Assembly (NCBI GenBank): GCA_029560585.1
Contig: JAKQKQ010000092.1
Location: 32,233-96,232 of the forward strand
Length of the DNA: 64,000 nt
Source: Verrucomicrobiota bacterium
GTDB taxonomy: Bacteria > Verrucomicrobiota > Verrucomicrobiia > JADLBR01
Direction of reading: 5' to 3'
Shown piece by piece: positions 54,036 through 63,290 of the stretch. The stretch's first letter is position 1, and every line of letters begins with the position of its first letter. Under the pieces are notes generated by a model. The model saw only the letters and a list, made by a program, of their open reading frames with translations. It was not told the origin of the DNA and searched no databases. Position numbers and translations under genes: made by a program.

Positions 54036-54353
54036 GGCTGCTTGAGATCTGGGAACGCTGAATTCTTTGGGTCCACGGGCGAGGGCGTCATACCAAAGCC
54101 GTCTGATCAACCAATGGGCTGATCCGGTGGCGGCATCGAGATCGCGGGCAGAACCGCTGCGACGATCAGACCTCCGCTTCGCGCCATGCGCGCTCGCCAT
54201 TCTATGCCTTCACGGCCGTCTGTCGGCCGAACAGCCTCCATGCCGCATCGGTTTCCGTGAATGGTCGTGGTCCCGTTTTCCTAGGAATCTGTCGGACTTG
54301 GGCCGACAGATTCCTCTCGCTCATTCTTCTGCCCATCATTTCTTGACGGGCTC
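54036..54353. other. Intergenic region with a hairpin
   Basis: This 318-base stretch lies between two minus-strand genes: the PPC-domain gene ends at 54354 and the GH2-like gene begins at 54035. It contains the perfect hairpin described at 54283-54315 and should also hold the promoter of the GH2-like gene. No gene is seen in it. Confidence 0.4.
54283..54315 (-). terminator. Perfect 13-base-pair hairpin, terminator-like
   Basis: AGGAATCTGTCGG (54283-54295) and CCGACAGATTCCT (54303-54315) are perfect inverted copies separated by seven bases. On the minus strand the hairpin lies 38 bases past the stop of the PPC-domain gene, the last gene of the 63215-54354 cluster, where a terminator is expected. 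It lacks a clear U-run after the stem, so it could instead be a stabilising 3' hairpin or a REP-type repeat. Confidence 0.55.
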
Positions 54354-56666
54354 TTACTTGATCAGACGGGCTTCTATGTTCGCGATCTCGCGGTTCGCGA
54401 ACTCGTCGGTGAAGAACCAGTCTTGATAGAGCCGTTCGATCTGTCTCATGTACCCCTCAACGGCCGACTTCTGCAACGTGGGCTTCACGTCCTTGGGTCG
54501 GTCCTCGTCACGGATTGGCGGGCGAATGCGATCCGCGGACGGCTGGTACGATGGATTGTAGACCAGGACCGGCAGGGTTTCCGCGGGCAACAGGTGGCGC
54601 CAGAGAAACGCCTGCATCCTGTCCTCGGCCGGCACCGCCTCGTGGACGATTTCGCGGTCCCCGATTTTCACGGTGCCCACGACGGTGAGGTTGACCGGCT
54701 TTTCCATCTCGGCGAGGCTGGTCTTCAATGACAGCCCCACGGCCTCCTGTTTGGCCGCCAGCGTGGCGCCAGGCGATTCAAACCCCTGTGGCAGATCCTT
54801 GAACTTCAGGGTGATCGGCCCGTCGAAACCGTCCTTGCGCAGGGCGAAGACGGTTACGTTGGCGGACTTCGTTCCGGGCATAACGATCCGGGAAGGGATG
54901 AGGCGCAATGCGAAGTCGGGCTGCGGTTGGCTGATCCTCAACCGGTAACTATAATCTTTTCCTGCCTGGCGCCTCGTGTCGCCGAGGTGAACGAAGTACT
55001 TCCCATCGGCGGGCAGTTTCACCATGAGGTAGGAATCGGCGTGGTCGGTATTCATCCCCGATGCCGCATCGTAGTGGTCGTCGTTCAGGGCGATGATCTT
55101 GCCATCCGCGCCCGTGACCTTGACGAACGAATCGAGCGGTGAGCCGAGCCGCCGCGCATTCACCTCCGCGACGACCGTCCCGCCGGCTTTCCCTTCGACC
55201 TCAAAGACATCCCAGTCGCCCGGGCGATCCACTCGCCCATTCACGATCATGGGAAGGCTCACCTTCTGTGCCTTGGACGGCTCGTCGTTCGATTCCTGAT
55301 CCAGGCACTCGGGCAACGTGTCCAGGGCAAACGGCACGTAGTTGGAGACGAGGGCCCCGTTGGTCGCGCCAATCATGTAGGTCCCCGCCTTTGCGTCTAC
55401 GGGGGGAGGCGCCAGCGCGGTCTTTTCCAGATTCCAGCCGTTCATCTCGATCTTGATCGGCTCGCCCACGCGGCCACCCAGGGGGAAGATGTCGGTCACG
55501 AAAGGCAGCTCGCCGATGGTGATCCGATACACGAAACTCTCGCGGCCGCGAAACAGCGCCTCGTTGATGGTGAGCAGATACTCGCCATCCTCGGGAACCT
55601 GATAGTAGAGCACGGGGTCCGGGTTGAAACGGAAGTCGTCGTCGTACGCCACCTCCTTGCCGTCTTCGTCGTAGAGCTTCAGCACCGCCTGAAACCAGCC
55701 GGGAACGCCGTCGGCGACGTAGGGGACCAACTGCCGGGCCAGGACGGTGATCACCAGACGCTGTCCCTTGCTCGCATGGAAGCGATACCGGTTCACCTCG
55801 CCTGGGGCGACCTGGCCGTTCATCGTGCACGGCACCGTGATGCGCATCTCCACTTCTTCACGCGGCCTCTTCCGCTGGGCCAGGTACTCCTTGCCGAGCA
55901 CCGGGAGCTGACAGGTCTTCATCGGCCTTCGGGCGACTTCGGGCACTTGTGCCACGTAGAAGGGCAGCGCGTTGGAGACGCCCCGCTTGGTGATCACCCG
56001 GATCTCCCGACGGCCCGGCTTCGCGTTGGGCGCCACCGTGACCTCGGCAAAAACCAGCTCGGTCTGGGATTTGACGGCCGGATTCCGTTCGTCCTCCGCG
56101 AATCTCCTCTGGAGCCGGTCGATCAGTTTTTGTTTGGCCATCTCCTTGTCGGACTTGGGAGCGTCACTCTTCGCGTCACTTGCACCCGGCGGCGGGTCCT
56201 TCGGTTTCTCGAGCTTCGCATTGCACTTGATGCAGACGGTGGCGTCGGGCGCATTGGCGGTGGCGCACACCGGGCAAATCAGGGCGGGAACCGCGTCGGG
56301 CCCGGTGGCCGGACCGATGGGGGCGGGAAGCTCGAAGAAGGCCATCTTGGCGGCCATGCCATCATCCACCGTCGTTTCCTTCTTCTTCAACGCATTTAGT
56401 TGCTGGTTGAGCAACGCCATTTCCTGGTTGTCCATCACCCGATAGTAATCGACCAGCCGCACGGAAACGCCTTCGCCGCTGACCGTCAGATCGGAAGTAT
56501 CGATCAGCCCCTGTCCGCCGAGCCGCACCGGGAAGGTCGTGCCCTGCTGGCCACCGGCCGGATAGACGAAGCCAATGTACTGGTTCTGCGCCCAGGCCGA
56601 CGATGCGGCGGCCACGAGCATGCCCAACCCCAAGGTCGCTATACTGATGAGTCTGCTCATTGTCAC
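54354..56666 (-). CDS. Exported PPC-domain protein with internal zinc-ribbon-like insert
   Basis: A 770-residue exported protein paralogous to the one at 13043-15397. A signal peptide (MSRLISIATLGLGMLVAAAS) precedes an IPT-like region (IGFVYPAGGQQGTTFPVRLG). Around residues 130-150 is CPVCATANAPDATVCIKC, two CxxC pairs as in a zinc ribbon, followed by a Lys-rich helix (KPKDPPPGASDAKSD). Two PPC domains follow at about 285-385 (AYDDDFRFNPDP) and 485-590 (ALNDDHYDAASGMNTDH), then beta-rich C-terminal domains. The C-terminus has a helical VEGYMRQIERLYQDWFFTDE. The gene overlaps the DUF1501 gene by four bases (56663-56666), so they are translated together, and the DUF1549/DUF1553 gene precedes them. 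Confidence 0.87.
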   Translation of the reverse strand: MTMSRLISIATLGLGMLVAAASSAWAQNQYIGFVYPAGGQQGTTFPVRLGGQGLIDTSDLTVSGEGVSVRLVDYYRVMDNQEMALLNQQLNALKKKETTVDDGMAAKMAFFELPAPIGPATGPDAVPALICPVCATANAPDATVCIKCNAKLEKPKDPPPGASDAKSDAPKSDKEMAKQKLIDRLQRRFAEDERNPAVKSQTELVFAEVTVAPNAKPGRREIRVITKRGVSNALPFYVAQVPEVARRPMKTCQLPVLGKEYLAQRKRPREEVEMRITVPCTMNGQVAPGEVNRYRFHASKGQRLVITVLARQLVPYVADGVPGWFQAVLKLYDEDGKEVAYDDDFRFNPDPVLYYQVPEDGEYLLTINEALFRGRESFVYRITIGELPFVTDIFPLGGRVGEPIKIEMNGWNLEKTALAPPPVDAKAGTYMIGATNGALVSNYVPFALDTLPECLDQESNDEPSKAQKVSLPMIVNGRVDRPGDWDVFEVEGKAGGTVVAEVNARRLGSPLDSFVKVTGADGKIIALNDDHYDAASGMNTDHADSYLMVKLPADGKYFVHLGDTRRQAGKDYSYRLRISQPQPDFALRLIPSRIVMPGTKSANVTVFALRKDGFDGPITLKFKDLPQGFESPGATLAAKQEAVGLSLKTSLAEMEKPVNLTVVGTVKIGDREIVHEAVPAEDRMQAFLWRHLLPAETLPVLVYNPSYQPSADRIRPPIRDEDRPKDVKPTLQKSAVEGYMRQIERLYQDWFFTDEFANREIANIEARLIK

Positions 56667-58072
56667 ATGATCTCTCTCAAGAGCCCGGCCGACTGCATGC
56701 CTTCGCCTTGCGCATCCAGCACGCGGGAATCGAGCCCCAATGGATTGGGCAACGTGGCGTTGGCGTCGATGCCGGCCAACAGATAGAAGCTGCCCAGCAG
56801 GTCGGCCGGATAGACGGGCCTATCCTTGACCTGCTCGCCTTTCGCGTCCGTTGAGCCGACGACGTGACCGCCCTTGAACCCGCCGCCGGCGACCAGCACG
56901 GTAAAGACCTTCCCATAGTGGTGGCGGCCCCCGTTCCAGGGCGGCTCCCAGGACACCTTCGGCGTTCTGCCGAACTCCCCCGTGCACCAAACAAGCGTGC
57001 TATCCAGCAGGCCGCGATCCTTCAGGTCGGAGAGCAGTGTCGCCAATCCCTGGTCCAGCCAGGGACATTGCCGCCTCATGGTCGCGAAGTGGTTTGAGTG
57101 CGTGTCCCAACCGCCGGGAAAACTTATGGTGATATAGGGCACACCCGCCTCGACCATGCGCCGGGCCGCCAGACATTCCTGCCCGAACGTGTTCCGGCCA
57201 TAGCGGTTCCTGAGCTCCGTGGGTTCGTTCTCGAGATTGAATACCTCTTTGCCCTTGCCGAGGATCAACCCGTAGGCCTTCTGCCTGGCCTCTTCGGCCG
57301 CGGACATCTCCGGCACCGTCGAAAGCCCGAAGCCCATGGTGTTGACCTTATCAACCAGTTCCCGGCGGGCCTTCTGGCGCGCGTCGTCGATCCCCCGGTT
57401 GACGATGCCCTGCACCTCGAAGCGGTCCGCGTTCGGGTCGCCGCCAGTGGCGAAAGGTTTGTATGCCGGGCCCAGGAACCCCTCCTCGGAAAACCGCCCG
57501 GCCGCCTGCGTCATAACGACGTAAGGTGGGAGCAGCCCTTTGTATTCCTCTCTCTTAAAGTAGGTAAATATGGCGCCTATGCTGGGATAGGCGAGCTGTC
57601 CGCCCGGCTTGTGGCCGGTCTGCATCAGATAGGCCGCCGTCTCATGGCCGTCGTTGCCGTGGGTCATGCTGCGGATCAGGGAGTATTTGTCGGCCTGCTT
57701 CGCCAGCTGGGGGAATAGCGCGCTGACCTGGATGCCATCCACGTTGGTGGGGATGAATTTGTCGAACTCACCCAGATAGTCGTATCCGGTGCCAGGCTTC
57801 GGATCCCAAGTGTCGTTGTGCGACATGCCGCCCCACAGGAAGACCTGAATGACCGACTTGACCTTGCCCTTGGCCACGGTCTTGGCCGCCGCTTCCTTTG
57901 CGGCCTTTTCTTCGGCGGCTTTCTGCTCCGGAGTTTTCCCGGCCTCGGCCGCGAAGATCCGGGAGCCGCAAGCGCCACCCGCGATCATACCCGCCACGCC
58001 CAAGGCGCCGCGTCGCATGGCCTCGCGCCGGGACACGCGCTCCAGATTGTCTGCGTTGTGGTCCGTGCTCAT
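56663..58072 (-). CDS. DUF1501 family Tat-exported protein
   Basis: A 469-residue DUF1501 protein, a sulfatase/alkaline-phosphatase-superfamily relative abundant in Planctomycetes and Verrucomicrobia and nearly always encoded beside a DUF1549/DUF1553 protein. VSRREAMRRGALGVAGMIAG is the Tat signal. An Ala/Lys-rich helix (KAAEEKAAKEAAAKTVAKGK) follows and is longer than usual. Family blocks include VIQVFLWGGMSHNDTWDPKP, PQLAKQADKYSLIRSMTHGN, FPGGWDTHSNHFATMRRQCP, TLVWCTGEFGRTPKV and GRHHYGKVFTVLVAGGGFKG. Function of the family is unknown; by superfamily a metal-dependent hydrolase is possible. GGAGAGCGGAAATC precedes ATG 58072. It sits 85 bases after the DUF1549/DUF1553 gene and overlaps the PPC gene by four bases. 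Confidence 0.93.
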   Translation of the reverse strand: MSTDHNADNLERVSRREAMRRGALGVAGMIAGGACGSRIFAAEAGKTPEQKAAEEKAAKEAAAKTVAKGKVKSVIQVFLWGGMSHNDTWDPKPGTGYDYLGEFDKFIPTNVDGIQVSALFPQLAKQADKYSLIRSMTHGNDGHETAAYLMQTGHKPGGQLAYPSIGAIFTYFKREEYKGLLPPYVVMTQAAGRFSEEGFLGPAYKPFATGGDPNADRFEVQGIVNRGIDDARQKARRELVDKVNTMGFGLSTVPEMSAAEEARQKAYGLILGKGKEVFNLENEPTELRNRYGRNTFGQECLAARRMVEAGVPYITISFPGGWDTHSNHFATMRRQCPWLDQGLATLLSDLKDRGLLDSTLVWCTGEFGRTPKVSWEPPWNGGRHHYGKVFTVLVAGGGFKGGHVVGSTDAKGEQVKDRPVYPADLLGSFYLLAGIDANATLPNPLGLDSRVLDAQGEGMQSAGLLREIM

Positions 58073-58157
58073 GATTTCCGCTCTCCTTCCGTTCCAACCT
58101 TCGTTGTCGTGCCGGGAAATTGGCCTTCTCGCATCATGTCTCACGCTCCGGCAACCA

Positions 58158-61100
58158 TCAATGTCGCTCAAGAAATTCTGGGGTGTTGATGAGCGCCCAG
58201 GCAAGATCGACCCAGACGTCGCGACCTTTCGGCACGCCGGTCTTGGCGTGTTCCTCGGCGGCCCTCACATCGGCATCCGTCGGAAACCTCGATAGAATGG
58301 TGAGGTAGAGCCTCTCGGCGATCTCCTGCGGACTGCCGCCCAGGGAGAGGAGCGCCGCGAGCTTCGGGCCGTTCTGAAGCTTGTTCTGTATCGTGGCAGA
58401 ATTCAGCATGTGCAGCCACTGGGGCGATGCGAGTTCGCTGACGCGCTCGCTTTCCATCCCCGTGGCCCGCGTGGAACGTCCGAACAGAGTCAAAAAGGAA
58501 CTGGTGACGCTACCGTCGGCCAGCGCCACTGCGGACATGTCCTCGGGAATATATGTGAAAGGCTCCGGAACGGCGCTGGTGTACAGATCCGAAGTGCCAG
58601 TGATCTCGTTCAGGGCATCGATTAGCACCTCGGCCTCCACGCGCCGCAGGAGGTAGCTGCCGAAATTGGCCCTCGCCTCCGGCGTCTTGAACCTAGGAAT
58701 CGATGAGAATTGGTACGCGGTCGATGTGAAGATGAGCCGATTCAGATGCTTCAGATCATAGCCGCTTGAGACCAACTCCTTCTCCAGGTAGGCCAAAAGC
58801 TCGGGGTTGCTCGGTGGGTTGTCGTCCCGGATGTCGTCGGACTCGTGGATGATGCCGCGTCCCATCGCCCACGCCCAAGTTCGGTTTGCGATCGCCTTCG
58901 CAAACCAGGGATTCCCCGGCTGGATCAGCCAGTCGGCAAACGCCTCGCGCGGATCGCGGTTTGGCGGAACCGTTGTCTTCGTTCCATCCGGGAACGCGGC
59001 CTCCAGAGGCCCGTTTTCGCTCAGGGGCTTTTCCAGCGCCTGGGGAATCTGGTTGGCCACCGTCACGGCCTTGGCCACGGCGTCCACCCCCGGCGCGGTG
59101 CTGCTGGGCACGGCGGCCGAGTGGAGCGGATCCCAAAAAACGATTTCCTCTTTCCACTCGCTGGTGGGCTTGTAGCCGACCTGCGAGAAGAACGCCGCCA
59201 TGCCGGCGCGCCGGTCTGCTGGCCAGTGATGTGTCCGCGTGCCCATGACGGCCAATGCCACGGTCGAGGCGATGCCCTCCGGAGTCTTGTCCTGAATCGC
59301 GCGGTAGAAGTTGACCGGTCCGACGCGGAAATTACTCCCGCTGGAGGTGAGCAGTTCCCGGGCGAACTTGTCGTACGGCTTGTTCTGGGCGATCGATTCC
59401 CAGATCCACCGGTGATACGCCTGTGCCGCATTCGGCCACAGCTTGACGGGGAACTCCGCCTTGACCCGCAGGATGTCGCTCCACTTCATCGCCCAGTAAT
59501 CGACGTGCGCGGTTTGGTCCAGGAGTCGGGTGATCAGGGCGACGCGCTTGTTCTTGTCCGGGTCCCGGATGAACGCCCTGGCCTCTTCCGCCGTGGGAAG
59601 CTTTCCCGTCAGGTCCAAATAGCCGCGGCGCACAAACACTGCGTCGGTGCAGAGGGCCGGCTGGATGCCGAGCGCCTTCAGCTTCGCGAAGATGATCTCA
59701 TCGATCCGATTCGCCGGCTGCGGCGGATCGGCACTCTCCATCAGATTGGCCACCTGCCTGGTGGCGACGAGTCGATATAGCGCGGCCTTGGCTTGCTCGG
59801 CCAGATTGCGCCTGTCATCGGCGACATCCGTGGCCGCGGTGTACGCCGCTCGCGTCTTGTCGGCTTCCACTTTCAAAGGGGCGGCCGCAGCTTCCGCCTC
59901 CGTGGCCTCCTTTTCATCCGCCACATGTGTCACCTTGGCCGCGGCGATCCGTTTCTTGAGATTCTCCAAAGCCTCCTCGGTCGACTTCTTTCGCGCCTCG
60001 GCCTGGGTCAACTTCTGCGTGGCGGTGCTGGCCTGCGCCACCGCCTGGTCCAGCTTCTTCTGGACCGGGTCCAGAGCCGCCTTGGCCGCGTCGGCGGCCT
60101 TGCGCTTGGCGTCGGCGTCGGCGTTGGCCTGGTCGCGCGCGGCGTCGAGTTGGAGGAGATCCTTGGCCGTTTCCCGGGCGGCCTGGTTGGCGGTGATGGC
60201 GGCGGCGGCGCGGTTCTTCGCGTCGACCAGCAACCCGTCAGCTGATTTCTTCTTCGCTTCCGCCTCCGTCAGTTTCTGCGCGGCGGCCGCGGCCTGGGCC
60301 TGCGCCGATTTCTCAGCCTGCTGCGCCTGGGAGAGTGCCGCTTTGGCCGCATCCGCAGCCTTGCGCTTGGCGGCGCTTTCGTCGGCCGCCTGTTTCTTCT
60401 CCGCGTCCGGCCTGGCGGCATCCGCCGCAACCTGCTTGGCCTTGGCCTCGGCGGCCTGGGCAGCCTGCTCGGCGGCTTGGGAAGCGGCATCGGCGGCAGC
60501 CACCTGCTTCTTCGCATTCGTCAGGGCATCCTCGGCCGGTTTCTTTTGTGCCTGCGCCTCCGCCAATTGCTGCGAGACGGCCGTGACCTGAGCCTGCGCC
60601 TGCTGTTCGCCCTGCTGCGCTTGGGCCAGCGCGGCCGCGGCATCTGCCACCGCTTTCCGCTTGGCGGCGGCTTGCGCGGCTGCCTGCTTCTTGTCCTCGG
60701 CTGACTTTTCCGCAGCCTGGGCCCCTTGCTCCGCAGCCTGGGAACTCTTTTCGGCGGTGGCCAGCTGCCTCCTGATGCTTTCCAAGGCACTCTCGAGCAG
60801 TTGCTTCTGCGCCGTCTGCCGGCCCAGCTTCTGTGCCGCGGCGTCGGCCACGCTCTGTGGATTCTTCTGGGCTGCCTCGGCTTGGACTAGGGCCGCCTTG
60901 GCCGCGTCTGCCGTCTTGCGCTTGGCGTCGGCGTCCACCGCCGCCTGCCGTTTCTGCTCCTCGGACCTGCCAGCGCGCTCGGCCATCACCTTGGCCCTGG
61001 CCTCGGCGGCTTGGGCGGCCTGCTCGGCGGCCTGAGAACCACCGGTCGCCGCAGCCAACCGGTTCTTCGCGCCGGCCAGGGTCTCGTCAGTTCCCTTCTT

Positions 61101-63215
61101 CTGGGCTGTGGCGTCAGCCAGCGCCTTGGCGGCGGCGTCCGCCTGGGCCTGGGCTTTCTGCTCGGACTGCTGGACCTGGGTCAGGGCGGCCTTGGCCTCG
61201 TCGGCCGCCTTGCGCTTCGCGGCTGATTCCGCTGCGGCCTGCTGCTTTTGCTGATCCGATCTACCGAAAAGGGCGGCGATCTCCCGGCTTCTCGCCTCGG
61301 CTGCCTGCGCCCCCTTCTCGGCAGCGTCAGAGGATCCGGTGGCTGCGGCGGCCTGCTGCTTGGCGCTGGCCAAGGCTTCACCGGCGGCCTTCTTCTCGGC
61401 GTCCGCAGCCGCTTTCTTTCTTCCGGCCTCATCAGCGCCGGCCTGCGCTTGCTGCTGTTGCTGCTGGGCCTGGGCCTGGGCCGCCTTGGCATCATCGGCC
61501 GCTTTGCGTTTGGCGGAGACCTCGCGCACGGCCAGTGCGAGCTCGGCGGCCGACACGACCTTGGCGTTGCCCGCGATGGCCTGGACTGCCTGCTCGGCGG
61601 CTTGAACGGCGCCTTGGGCTGCGGCCACTTGCTGCTTGGCGGTGGCCAAAGCCGCTTCGGCAGCTTTCTTCTCGGCGTCCGCCCCGGCACCTTTCTTGGC
61701 AGCGGCATCGGCTGCGGCCTGCGCCTGCTGCTGTTTTTGCTGCGCCTGCGCCAAGGCGGCCTTGGCATCATCGGCTGCTTTGCGCTTTGCGACGGCGGCC
61801 TGCTCTTGCTCCGCCGCAAATGCGGCACGCTCGGCCAACGTCTCGGCCGTGGAGGCCGCCACCTGCGCGGCCTTCTCGGCCGCATCAGCGGCGCCGGTGG
61901 CCGCCGCCAATTGGCTCTTGGCGTTGGCCAGGGCCCCGTCCGCTCCCTTCTTCTCGGCTTCCGCGCTGACTGTCTTCTTGGCGGCCGCGTCGTCGGTGGT
62001 CTGCGCCTGCTGTTGTTTCTGCTGGGCCTGCGCCAACGCGGCCATGGCATCGTCGGCCGCTTTGCGCTTCGCGACAGCCTCGCCGGCGACCTGGGCAAGC
62101 TCGGCGACCGATATGATTCTGGCATTGGCCGCAGCGGCCTGCGCGGCCTGCTCGGCCGCCTGATACGCTGCCGTGGCCGCGGCCACCTGCTTCTTGACCG
62201 TGGCCAGGGCCCCGTCCGCGGCCTTCTTCTGCGCCTCGACCTCGGCAACCTTCTGCGCGGCGGCGGTGGCCTTGGGCTGCGCTTGCTGCTCGCCCTGCTG
62301 GGCCTGGGTTAGGGCGACCTTGGCTTCGTTAGCCGCCTTGCGTTTGGCGACGGCATCGGCAGCGGCTTGCTGCTTCTCCGCCTCGGAAACTGGCTTCGCG
62401 TTTTCGGCGGCCGCCTGGGCCGCCTGCTCGGCCGCCTGATACGCTGCCGTGGCCGCGGCCACCTGCTTCTTGACCGTGGCCAAGGCCTCGTCCGCGGCCT
62501 TCTTCTGCGTCTCGACCTCGGCGACCTTCTGCGCGGCGGCGTTGGCCTGCTTCTGCAAGGTCTGCTCGCCTTGCCGCGCCCGGGCCAGAGCGGTCTTGGC
62601 GGCGTCAGCAGCCCGGCGACTGGCGGCAGCTTGGCCCCCGGCCCTCTTGGCTTCGTCGTCGAGCCTGTTCGCCGCATCAGAGGCGACCTTCGCCGCGGCC
62701 TTGGCCTCTTTCGCCGCCTTGTCGGCCGCTTCGTAGGTCTGCTGGAGGGGGAGCGCGGCGGCCCTCGCTTCGGCCAGCGCCGTGTCCAGCGGGGGCTTGG
62801 CGTTGGTCGCTTCGGTCAGCGCCTGAATGGCAACGATCAGGCTGTCCTCGGCCTGCTTCAGCTCGGTTACACCAGACTCGCCCGCCAGATTCTTCGCATC
62901 AGTGGCCTGCTGGCGCTTCGTGTCGGACGTCTTCTTCGCGGTGGCGTAGGCCGCGTCGGCCTTTTGCATAACCACCCTCAATGGGGCGACCGCAGCCTCC
63001 GCCTCCTTGGCTGCCTTTTCGGCCGCTTCGTAGGCCTCCCTCGCCTTGGCTTCCGCGCTCGAATCGGCAGCAGCGGTGGGCCCCTTGGGGGCCTCCCCGG
63101 CCTGTGCCAAGGCGCAAACGGAAATCGCAAAGACCACCACAAAGGGCAAAGCAGCCGCTGGGAAGTCCCCCTTCTCCTTGGGCGCCCAAACATGGCCTTC
63201 AACGCGGTGTTTCAT
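58158..63215 (-). CDS. Giant DUF1549/DUF1553 protein with tandem-repeat coiled-coil stalk
   Basis: A 1685-residue exported protein, about twice the usual length. Signal peptide residues 1-38 (FVVVFAISVCALAQA). Residues about 50-230 are Ala-rich helices. Residues about 232-1095 are nine full and one partial tandem repeats of 87-98 residues, each with a QKKxADxALxxAKxQxAAA start, a QAAEQAAQAA core and a AKRKAADxAKAALxQAQQ end. The final 530 residues are DUF1549 (PANRIDEIIFAKLKALGIQP, RRGYLDLTGKLPTAEEARAF, RWIWESIAQNKPYDKFAREL) and DUF1553 (PWFAKAIANRTWAWAMGRGI, PSNPELLAYLEKELVSSGYD, RRVEAEVLIDALNEITGTSD). No CxxCH haem site is present, although many relatives carry a cytochrome c domain. ATG 63215 follows GAGGGATCGATCC. 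Lead gene of the cluster. Confidence 0.9.
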   Translation of the reverse strand: MKHRVEGHVWAPKEKGDFPAAALPFVVVFAISVCALAQAGEAPKGPTAAADSSAEAKAREAYEAAEKAAKEAEAAVAPLRVVMQKADAAYATAKKTSDTKRQQATDAKNLAGESGVTELKQAEDSLIVAIQALTEATNAKPPLDTALAEARAAALPLQQTYEAADKAAKEAKAAAKVASDAANRLDDEAKRAGGQAAASRRAADAAKTALARARQGEQTLQKQANAAAQKVAEVETQKKAADEALATVKKQVAAATAAYQAAEQAAQAAAENAKPVSEAEKQQAAADAVAKRKAANEAKVALTQAQQGEQQAQPKATAAAQKVAEVEAQKKAADGALATVKKQVAAATAAYQAAEQAAQAAAANARIISVAELAQVAGEAVAKRKAADDAMAALAQAQQKQQQAQTTDDAAAKKTVSAEAEKKGADGALANAKSQLAAATGAADAAEKAAQVAASTAETLAERAAFAAEQEQAAVAKRKAADDAKAALAQAQQKQQQAQAAADAAAKKGAGADAEKKAAEAALATAKQQVAAAQGAVQAAEQAVQAIAGNAKVVSAAELALAVREVSAKRKAADDAKAAQAQAQQQQQQAQAGADEAGRKKAAADAEKKAAGEALASAKQQAAAATGSSDAAEKGAQAAEARSREIAALFGRSDQQKQQAAAESAAKRKAADEAKAALTQVQQSEQKAQAQADAAAKALADATAQKKGTDETLAGAKNRLAAATGGSQAAEQAAQAAEARAKVMAERAGRSEEQKRQAAVDADAKRKTADAAKAALVQAEAAQKNPQSVADAAAQKLGRQTAQKQLLESALESIRRQLATAEKSSQAAEQGAQAAEKSAEDKKQAAAQAAAKRKAVADAAAALAQAQQGEQQAQAQVTAVSQQLAEAQAQKKPAEDALTNAKKQVAAADAASQAAEQAAQAAEAKAKQVAADAARPDAEKKQAADESAAKRKAADAAKAALSQAQQAEKSAQAQAAAAAQKLTEAEAKKKSADGLLVDAKNRAAAAITANQAARETAKDLLQLDAARDQANADADAKRKAADAAKAALDPVQKKLDQAVAQASTATQKLTQAEARKKSTEEALENLKKRIAAAKVTHVADEKEATEAEAAAAPLKVEADKTRAAYTAATDVADDRRNLAEQAKAALYRLVATRQVANLMESADPPQPANRIDEIIFAKLKALGIQPALCTDAVFVRRGYLDLTGKLPTAEEARAFIRDPDKNKRVALITRLLDQTAHVDYWAMKWSDILRVKAEFPVKLWPNAAQAYHRWIWESIAQNKPYDKFARELLTSSGSNFRVGPVNFYRAIQDKTPEGIASTVALAVMGTRTHHWPADRRAGMAAFFSQVGYKPTSEWKEEIVFWDPLHSAAVPSSTAPGVDAVAKAVTVANQIPQALEKPLSENGPLEAAFPDGTKTTVPPNRDPREAFADWLIQPGNPWFAKAIANRTWAWAMGRGIIHESDDIRDDNPPSNPELLAYLEKELVSSGYDLKHLNRLIFTSTAYQFSSIPRFKTPEARANFGSYLLRRVEAEVLIDALNEITGTSDLYTSAVPEPFTYIPEDMSAVALADGSVTSSFLTLFGRSTRATGMESERVSELASPQWLHMLNSATIQNKLQNGPKLAALLSLGGSPQEIAERLYLTILSRFPTDADVRAAEEHAKTGVPKGRDVWVDLAWALINTPEFLERH
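59940..62522 (-). repeat. In-gene tandem repeats coding for the coiled-coil stalk
   Basis: About 2.58 kb of imperfect tandem repeats inside the DUF1549/DUF1553 gene. By residue count the units are 92, 92, 93, 93, 98, 98, 87, 98 and 87, plus a partial one. At the DNA level the first two units are nearly identical: the block beginning TGATACGCTGCCGTGGCCGC at 62161 recurs at 62437, exactly 276 bases (92 codons) away. Later units have drifted, which suggests recent duplication at the 5' end of the gene. Confidence 0.85.
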
Positions 63216-63290
63216 GGATCGATCCCTCGAAGCCTGTAGAATCGTCAAAGCTAAAGTGAATGTGAATTATTGATAGGAACGGCAGCCCGG

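Noticed and set aside
59647..63239. Several long plus-strand reading frames opposite the giant coiled-coil gene (up to 378 residues)
   Set aside because: They are mirror images of the Ala/Gln/Lys-rich repeat codons and consist of low-complexity Leu/Gly/Arg or Pro/Arg strings; the minus-strand frame has signal peptide, ribosome binding site and recognisable domains.
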